From contig NZ_JBGGWB010000014.1 of NCBI RefSeq assembly GCF_041321155.1, positions 1-10,675 on the forward strand: a DNA stretch of 10,675 nucleotides, read 5' to 3'. The notes below the pieces were generated by a model, which searched no databases, had not been told where the DNA came from, and was given only the letters and a program-made list of their open reading frames with translations. This stretch comes from Sphingomonas sp. IW22. Its GTDB lineage: Bacteria > Pseudomonadota > Alphaproteobacteria > Sphingomonadales > Sphingomonadaceae. Position 1 is the stretch's first letter, and every line of letters begins with the position of its first letter. The translations under genes were made by a program, and so were the position numbers. Positions 7,601-10,675 of this stretch are shown one piece after another.

Positions 7601-9502
7601 GAAGCGCTCGTCGTGCGCGCGAAGCGCATTGAGAATCTGCCAGACGACTTTGTATTTCTCGTTGTTGTTAAGCGCCTCCTCGGGCGCGACTCCTGCGGGG
7701 ATACCGACCGGCAGGATGACGTAGCCCATTTTTTTACCGGGAGCGCGGCGCATGACGCGACCGACCGACTGGACCACATCAATCTGCGACTTGCGAGGAT
7801 GCAGGAACATGATCGCGTCGAGCGCGGGCACGTCCACACCTTCCGACAGGCAGCGCGCGTTCGACAGGATGCGGCAGCTATGATCCTCATGCTCGGCCTT
7901 CAGCCATTCGAGTTCACGGGTGCGCGTTTTCGCATTGAAGGTGCCATCGACGTGGTGGACCTCGCAGCCGAGGGGCGGCTCCTCGTCACCGCTGGCGGCT
8001 GACGTGAGATATTCCTCTACGACGGCAGAGAACTCGTCACGCACCAGCTTGGAGGAAGCAATGTCCTTACAGAAGGCGAGCGCACGGCGCATATGCCCGG
8101 TGTCGGTCGCCACGTCGGCGGCGAGATCGGCCTTGGTGAGGGCCTTGTAGCATCCGACGATCTTGGTCGCGTCGTCGAGCTTGAGGGCGTTGTCCTCGTC
8201 CTTGAGGCGGTTTTGGATCGAGGTGCTGACCATCGCCTCATCGACGGCGAGGACGATCACCTTGTAGTCGGTGAGAAGGTCATTCTGGACCGCCCATCCA
8301 AAGCCGCGCTGGAATAGTGTCTCGCCATAGAGCGCTGGGTCGTCCATCGAGCATAGCTCGGCGGAAACCTCCTTCGCCTTCGACCGCACGGCGTCACCGA
8401 AGATGCGCGGCGTCGCGGTCATGTAGAGGCGTTTCTTGCCCGCGATGAAATCCTGATTGTGGATGCGAACGAAGTTGCTCTCGTCCTCACCTTCCAGCGT
8501 CGCGCCGGTCGTGCGGTGCGCCTCGTCGCAGATGATGAGATCGAACTCGGGGAAGCCGTGCTGCTTCTGGGCGTTCGAAATCACCTGAATCGACTGGTAG
8601 GTGCTGAAGACCACCGTCATCTCGTCCGGGGCGGATGCCTTCGCCTTGTTGGCGAGCTTCGCCGGATCGGTGGTGGCGGGGTGCGCGAGATCGTGAACGT
8701 CGATATCACCGATATCGTCGTTGCCCTTGTTGCGCTTGCCCACCTGCGCGTCCGAGCAGACCGCGAAGGCCCGGAGCGGCGTGGTGGTGTCGAGCGACCA
8801 CTCCCGCACCGTCTGGCTCATGAGGGCGAGCGATGGCACGAGGAACAGCACAAACTTGCCGGGACCGGCGAGGTCTTCGGCGATCTTGAGGCCGGTGAAC
8901 GTTTTGCCGGTGCCGCAGGCCATGATGAGCTTGCCGCGATCCGCTTCCGACAGCCCCTCGCGCACCGCCTCCAGCGCCTCGCGCTGATGCTGGCGCACCT
9001 CCTTCTTGGGCGCGAGGACGATCTGGTCGTCGGCCAGATAGGTGCGCCAGTCGATCGGGCTCTGTTCGAGCCGCTCCATGCTGATCCGGGTGGTCGAGAT
9101 ATTCTGGCCGTCGAGGGCGTCTTCGGCGTTCTTGCTCCACGCCACCTCGGTCGTGTCGATGATTAGGCGGCGGGTGAACGGGGCTTTGCCCGACGCGGTG
9201 AAGAACGAGTCGATATCGGATTTCTGGATGTGGTGGTCGGCGCGATAGAACTTGCACTGGACCGCGCAGAAGCCGCCATCGTCGCGCAGCTTCGCCACAA
9301 GGTCGATGCCTGTGTCGGTCTGCTTCCACCCAGCGGCTTCAGCCCACTCGCGGAAGGTCCACGCATCCTCATATTGCTGCGCCATCTCGGGGTCATGCTT
9401 CAGGAACTCGACGCACAAACGCTCGAAATACGTGCCCTTCTCGCGCTCGGACTTGGCACCCGAGCGATAGCGTTCCAGCAGATCACGAATAGCAGAAGAC
9501 AC
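4676..9502 (-). CDS. Type ISP single-polypeptide restriction-modification enzyme (nuclease-helicase-methyltransferase-TRD)
   Basis: This 1608-aa chain matches the size and order of the LlaGI/LlaBIII Type ISP enzymes (about 1.6 kaa). An Mrr-like nuclease lies at 1-150, with GIDLVA (D67) and QCK (Q82, K84). A superfamily 2 helicase/translocase lies at about 165-600: Walker A ACGTGKT (195-201), DEAH (326-329), MTATPR (361-366) and motif VI VVQSVGRVMRR (576-586). A Lys then Gly/Ser-rich linker spans 663-696 and a helical coupler follows. A gamma-type N6-adenine methyltransferase has YTP (875-877), DPFTGTGTF (909-917) and NPPY (1016-1019). A target-recognition part runs from about 1150 to 1608, with YIYAVLHSP (1422-1430). 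Family enzymes methylate one strand and cut after ATP-driven translocation between head-to-head sites. All catalytic motifs are intact. The GTG start is supported by the promoter 25 nt upstream and by the N-terminal RYRSGAKSEREKG stretch. The stop overlaps the ATPase start. Confidence 0.93.
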   Translation of the reverse strand: MSSAIRDLLERYRSGAKSEREKGTYFERLCVEFLKHDPEMAQQYEDAWTFREWAEAAGWKQTDTGIDLVAKLRDDGGFCAVQCKFYRADHHIQKSDIDSFFTASGKAPFTRRLIIDTTEVAWSKNAEDALDGQNISTTRISMERLEQSPIDWRTYLADDQIVLAPKKEVRQHQREALEAVREGLSEADRGKLIMACGTGKTFTGLKIAEDLAGPGKFVLFLVPSLALMSQTVREWSLDTTTPLRAFAVCSDAQVGKRNKGNDDIGDIDVHDLAHPATTDPAKLANKAKASAPDEMTVVFSTYQSIQVISNAQKQHGFPEFDLIICDEAHRTTGATLEGEDESNFVRIHNQDFIAGKKRLYMTATPRIFGDAVRSKAKEVSAELCSMDDPALYGETLFQRGFGWAVQNDLLTDYKVIVLAVDEAMVSTSIQNRLKDEDNALKLDDATKIVGCYKALTKADLAADVATDTGHMRRALAFCKDIASSKLVRDEFSAVVEEYLTSAASGDEEPPLGCEVHHVDGTFNAKTRTRELEWLKAEHEDHSCRILSNARCLSEGVDVPALDAIMFLHPRKSQIDVVQSVGRVMRRAPGKKMGYVILPVGIPAGVAPEEALNNNEKYKVVWQILNALRAHDERFDATINKMDLGVDVSGQIEVIAVSDKLPTKAKKKAGGIGIGQGGGSTDSGDRDGSSEPTGGEDQLAFTLDEFTTAIRAKIVKKCGRRDYWEDWAGDIAKIAQNHITRITAIVQQPGSTERAAFERFLAEIRDDLNESISENDAIEMLAQHLITRPVFEALFEGYSFTKNNPVSVAMEEVLTALDEQNLGKEAESLERFYASVRVRAAGIDNAAGKQKIVVELYDKFFRNAFPRMTERLGIVYTPVEVVDFIIHSVNEVLKSEFGQTLGSKGVHILDPFTGTGTFITRLLQSGLIAPDELAHKYQHEIHANEIVLLAYYIAAINIEAVYHTMSGGDYKPFEGICLTDTFQLYEQDRDLISDLMADNSSRRTRQKSLDIRVIMGNPPYSVGQGSANDDAANVVYPKLDGRIRETYAAETRMTNKRSLYDSYIRAIRWASDRIGDSGVIAYVSNGSWVDGNATDGLRKCLADEFANIYVFHLRGNARTAGERRRREKDNVFGLGSRTPVAISLLVKNPSTKKSGQIHFHDIGDYLSREEKLGIVARFGSISGIAEADGWQTIEPDQSGNWLNQGELGFEQFVPMPDSDKTGAGLFPTYSAGMKTNRDLWCYDSSKAGLASRMQKSISFFNSLDQAYTPRGDEASFKWCQKTLADLSSGKKYTFEESKLRLAHYRPFTRQWLYMDGRLNWSKYLTDRYFPKPDSENRVISLSAPGFRGEFSVLMTDLTPSIHFGDMGGAQCFPLIVYDPPGREAGGLDLKAVGQRSGISVQGLGHFQAAYPGSEIIEDDLFYYIYAVLHSPSYRESYADNLAKELPRIPAVKGIENFRAFAEAGRKLADLHVGYEGVDPYPVSIAQGDLRLANIDDPQSFYRVEQMRFAGKRPKLDKTTVVYNAHITMTGIPLDAYEYVVSGKPALEWVMERQCVKTDKASGIVNDANRYATETVGDPAYPLLLFQRVITVSLETMKIVRSLPPLGDLA

Positions 9503-9533
9503 AGAAAACCCCGCCCCAACAACCCTATGACGG

Positions 9534-9562
9534 GTGATAGCGAAAGAGCAGCGCGCTGTCAG
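9534..9562 (-). promoter_or_regulatory. Sigma70-like promoter of the Type ISP operon
   Basis: On the minus strand CTGACA (9562-9557) is followed after exactly 17 bases by TATCAC (9539-9534), matching the -35 and -10 consensus at 5/6 and 4/6 positions. Transcription would start near 9527, leaving a leader of about 25 bases before the GTG at 9502. This supports that GTG as the start and suggests the operon can be transcribed apart from the upstream small genes. Confidence 0.55.
9549..9558. promoter_or_regulatory. Perfect palindrome CAGCGCGCTG inside the promoter spacer
   Basis: This 10-bp perfect dyad sits between the proposed -35 and -10 boxes and overlaps two bases of the -35. A repressor bound here would exclude RNA polymerase, a common arrangement for restriction-gene control. 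The binding protein is unknown; candidates in the window are the RHH protein and the 201-aa HTH protein. Confidence 0.4.
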
Positions 9563-9590
9563 CGACGATGAGAAAAGCCGCTCCGGTTAT

Positions 9591-9601
9591 CCCCGCTGGG
9601 G
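9591..9601. other. Short hairpin CCCC-GCT-GGGG
   Basis: This 4-bp G-C stem with a three-base loop lies 18 bp past the stop of the 64-aa ORF and about 30 bp upstream of the Type ISP promoter. It could end transcription from the upstream genes, although no T run follows on the minus strand. It may have no function. Confidence 0.25.
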
Positions 9602-9618
9602 GCAGTGATAGGACCGAG

Positions 9619-9813
9619 CTAGAACTCCGGTGAGCCGAGCCGCTTCAAAACGCGGCCCCGCACCTCCGCCTCTGCCGCCATCTGCGCCAACCGTTGTTCT
9701 GCCAGCGCCCATCGAAACGAACGGGTAGCTGGATCGGTAGCGCGCGCAGGGTCGCGGGGGCTCATCAGCTTGAAAAGTGAAAGGCTGCCCTCGTCGTCAC
9801 AATAGTCGTCCAT
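9619..9813 (-). CDS. Small hypothetical protein, 64 aa
   Basis: I do not recognise this protein. It has an acidic start (MDDYCDDEG), a basic middle, and a long charged helix in the second half (FRWALAEQRLAQMAAEAEVRGRVLKRLG) that could be amphipathic or coiled. It has no membrane segment. The start has no Shine-Dalgarno site and sits just after an AT-rich TAAATATT, and no good promoter was found, so it may depend on read-through from the RHH gene 60 bp upstream. It lies in the same direction as the restriction operon. The ORF could be spurious, but nothing else explains this stretch and its composition is protein-like. Confidence 0.45.
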   Translation of the reverse strand: MDDYCDDEGSLSLFKLMSPRDPARATDPATRSFRWALAEQRLAQMAAEAEVRGRVLKRLGSPEF

Positions 9814-9873
9814 TCAATATTTAGGCGCAGCCAGAAGGCTTTTCGGGCCTACATCGGCACGGCTGACACGACA

Positions 9874-10086
9874 CTACTCGTTGCCAGACAGGTTCTCACG
9901 AGCCTCGTTCTCACGGCGATCAAGAGCTTCTTCGAGAAGGAGGCGAATGAAATCACCCTGCCTCATTGTGCCGCGCAAAGCGTCAATGCGCGCTTTCGTG
10001 CCTTCGCGGGCACGCAGATGGATCGCTTCGTCGAATATCTTGGGCTTGGTCACATAAGCACGAATAGCGGTATCGCTTTCTTTCAT
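9874..10086 (-). CDS. Ribbon-helix-helix (CopG/antitoxin-like) DNA-binding regulator
   Basis: This 70-aa protein fits the ribbon-helix-helix plan: a strand at about 20-26 (EAIHLRA), helix A at 29-38 (GTKARIDALRG) with the usual Arg/Leu spacing, a turn, and helix B at 43-57 (QGDFIRLLLEEALDR) with the FIRxxLEEAL signature of CopG-like proteins. Such proteins bind operators as dimers and often repress their own genes. The ATG has GAGGG (10095-10091) four bases upstream. The promoter region holds three AACCGAT repeats (10099-10149), a likely autoregulatory operator shared with the divergent membrane-protein gene. RHH proteins also act as antitoxins or relaxosome accessory factors, but no toxin or relaxase is recognised here. 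The operator link is inferred. Confidence 0.75.
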   Translation of the reverse strand: MKESDTAIRAYVTKPKIFDEAIHLRAREGTKARIDALRGTMRQGDFIRLLLEEALDRRENEARENLSGNE

Positions 10087-10098
10087 CCAGCCCTCACG

Positions 10099-10149
10099 AA
10101 CCGATCTCGTTTGACGTTTAACCGATACCGGTTATCTTAACCGATACCG
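10099..10149. promoter_or_regulatory. Three phased AACCGAT repeats (operator)
   Basis: AACCGATCTCG (10099-10109, degenerate), AACCGATACCG (10120-10130) and AACCGATACCG (10139-10149) start 21 and 19 bases apart, close to two helical turns. The two exact copies extend to a 13-base TTAACCGATACCG. Each exact copy is itself nearly palindromic: AACCG-ATAC-CGGTT at 10120-10133 and TTAACCGATACCGCTTAA at 10137-10154. The array covers both divergent promoters, as expected for cooperative binding by a small dimeric regulator such as the neighbouring RHH protein. Confidence 0.65.
10111..10138 (+). promoter_or_regulatory. Candidate promoter of the membrane-protein gene
   Basis: TTGACG (10111-10116), a 16-base spacer and TATCTT (10133-10138) match the consensus at five and four of six positions. 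Its -10 box overlaps that of the opposing promoter almost base for base, so the two would compete for polymerase. Another exact AACCGATACCG repeat fills its spacer. The leader before the ATG at 10227 is about 80 bases. Confidence 0.4.
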
Positions 10150-10161
10150 CTTAACAAGCAA
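10134..10161 (-). promoter_or_regulatory. Candidate promoter of the RHH gene
   Basis: On the minus strand TTGCTT (10161-10156), a 16-base spacer and TAAGAT (10139-10134) match four of six bases in each box. Transcription would begin near 10127, about 40 bases before the ATG. One AACCGATACCG repeat fills the spacer, so occupancy would block this promoter. Confidence 0.4.
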
Positions 10162-10226
10162 GGCTCGACGACGCTGACAGGCGCGGTCGCGTCATGGCTT
10201 GGAGCCACCGGTCAAAGGGGGAAATG

Positions 10227-10559
10227 ATGGACGAGAAAACGAGGCGCTTTATCGAGCAAGCCGAATGGCATCGGATGCGCGCCAACGAAGACAGAGTCAG
10301 GTTTAAAGCAGGGCAGGAATCTGAAGCTCAACGCGCACACGACAAACGAGTGGCCTATGTCCTGAAATACGGACGTGACGGAGCAGTGGCACGCACGATT
10401 AAGAAGTGGGCCGTTGGATTCTTTGCCGTGGCGGTGCTCTCATTCCCAGATATGTTGAAAGATGAAGGCGCAGTCCATGCGTTTTCAATGGCGATCTTTC
10501 TACCGCTGCTCGGGTTTGGCATCGGGTGCTATCGGGCTTCCCGACTTCCTCGGGTGTGA
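10227..10559 (+). CDS. Small two-helix membrane protein, unknown function
   Basis: This 110-aa protein has a charged, helical N-terminal half (TRRFIEQAEWHRMR, then RVRFKAGQ) likely to face the cytoplasm. Two hydrophobic segments follow, at about 61-77 (WAVGFFAVAVLSFP) and 82-101 (AVHAFSMAIFLPLLGFGIG), and a basic tail (RASRLPRV). The ATG at 10227 is chosen because GGGGG (10217-10221) lies five bases before it. ATGs at 10194 and 10224 are in frame but lack a placed ribosome site. The gene is divergent from the RHH regulator and shares its operator region, and it stops at the first bases of the right TIR. Small membrane proteins next to defence genes are sometimes effectors, but nothing in the sequence proves that role. 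Confidence 0.7.
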   Translation: MDEKTRRFIEQAEWHRMRANEDRVRFKAGQESEAQRAHDKRVAYVLKYGRDGAVARTIKKWAVGFFAVAVLSFPDMLKDEGAVHAFSMAIFLPLLGFGIGCYRASRLPRV

Positions 10560-10675
10560 TCAAGACAGCCCACTTGCGGCCTAACCCTATTCACCCGTCC
10601 ATCATGTGGAGGCCGAGCTATCGCTCGCCCTGCTCGTTGTCAGTTTGGTCGCAGTCGCTCCCAACCTGACCGAGC
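10556..10675. repeat. Right terminal inverted repeat (120 bp)
   Basis: This is a perfect inverted copy of bases 1-120. The TGA stop of the small membrane-protein gene (10557-10559) falls within its first four bases. The reading frame that encodes the methyltransferase tail in the left copy is not the frame entered by the right-hand gene, so the two terminal proteins do not share a C-terminus. Confidence 0.98.
10632..10675. repeat. Terminal hairpin dyad in right TIR
   Basis: This is the mirror image of the dyad at 1-44, with the same 16 pairs and GACT/AGTC loop, at the extreme right end. It lies about 70 bp past the stop of the small membrane-protein gene. Confidence 0.6.

Larger units (their letters stand above)
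1..10675. mobile_element. TIR-bounded defence cassette, no transposase seen
   Basis: The whole window is bracketed by perfect 120-bp inverted repeats and carries only restriction-modification and small accessory or regulatory genes. Both terminal genes read outward and stop inside the repeats. No transposase, serine or tyrosine recombinase catalytic domain, relaxase, replication initiator or protelomerase can be found in any frame. If this is a mobile unit, it would have to be moved by an enzyme supplied elsewhere. No target-site duplication can be seen because nothing lies outside the repeats. Alternatives are a small linear replicon, an invertible segment, or a contig that ends where a longer inverted repeat begins. 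The inverted repeat is certain; calling it a mobile element is an inference. Confidence 0.45.

Noticed and set aside
7154..8002. Plus-strand frame of 282 codons opposite the helicase-methyltransferase coupler
   Set aside because: Antisense shadow; the composition mirrors the codon bias of the real gene.
8459..9166. Plus-strand frame of 235 codons opposite the helicase region
   Set aside because: Antisense to the Walker A and DEAH coding region. It has no start signal or motif of its own.
4676..9502. Type I HsdR or Type III Res/Mod assignment
   Set aside because: Nuclease, helicase, adenine methyltransferase and recognition regions are in one chain, in the Type ISP order. No separate HsdM/HsdS or Mod partner is adjacent.
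9836..9850. AGGC-N7-GCCT dyad after the RHH gene as a terminator
   Set aside because: The stem is only four pairs and has no T run; it is too weak to call.
1533..10120. Recurring ACGTTTA in three intergenic spots (1533, 2661, 10114)
   Set aside because: A seven-base word is expected about once or twice in this length by chance, and the sites share no further context.
10194..10226. Upstream ATG of the small membrane-protein gene
   Set aside because: It has no ribosome-binding site, whereas the ATG at 10227 has GGGGG five bases before it. The extra residues add no recognisable feature.
1..10675. CRISPR array, tRNA or rRNA genes
   Set aside because: No regularly spaced direct repeats of CRISPR size and no recognisable tRNA or rRNA sequence were seen.

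Overview
The window is a 10.7 kb unit whose two ends are perfect inverted copies of each other. Positions 1-120 and 10556-10675 match at every base, and the match stops at 121/10555. Codon use, moderately high GC (about 63% in the sampled helicase region, falling to about 37% in one stretch) and weak Shine-Dalgarno use suggest a proteobacterium, possibly an alphaproteobacterium such as a sphingomonad. Taxonomy is an inference: no rRNA, tRNA or housekeeping gene is present. No transposase, integrase, replication or conjugation gene is visible. The ends therefore mark either a non-autonomous mobile unit, the ends of a small replicon, or a contig that stops inside a longer inverted repeat. The sequence alone cannot decide between these.

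Layout from left to right: the left terminal inverted repeat (TIR); a beta-class DNA methyltransferase (minus strand, 1465-92) reading outward, whose last eight codons and stop lie in the TIR; a short divergent intergenic region; two plus-strand genes, a 201-aa protein with a recombinase-like helix-turn-helix (1543-2148) and an unrecognised 156-aa protein (2176-2646); then, convergent with these, a two-gene minus-strand operon. The operon encodes a 1608-aa single-chain restriction-modification enzyme of Type ISP architecture (9502-4676) and a 667-aa GHKL/MORC-like ATPase with a probable PD-(D/E)XK nuclease tail (4679-2676). The two share a 4-bp ATGA stop/start overlap. Upstream are a small unknown ORF (9813-9619, minus) and a 70-aa ribbon-helix-helix regulator (10086-9874, minus). 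The regulator is divergent from a small two-helix membrane protein (10227-10559, plus), which reads outward and stops inside the right TIR.

How the genes may work together (inference): the Type ISP enzyme carries nuclease, translocase/helicase, adenine methyltransferase and target recognition in one chain, and the coupled GHKL ATPase-nuclease is its obligate neighbour. The pair looks like a two-component defence system. Its control region is unusually legible: a sigma70-like promoter 25 nt from the GTG start has a 10-bp perfect palindrome in its spacer, and the RHH gene has a divergent promoter pair covered by three phased AACCGAT repeats. The outward-reading methyltransferase and membrane protein at the two ends fit a self-contained defence cassette held between TIRs. 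No gap longer than about 140 bases lacks a gene.
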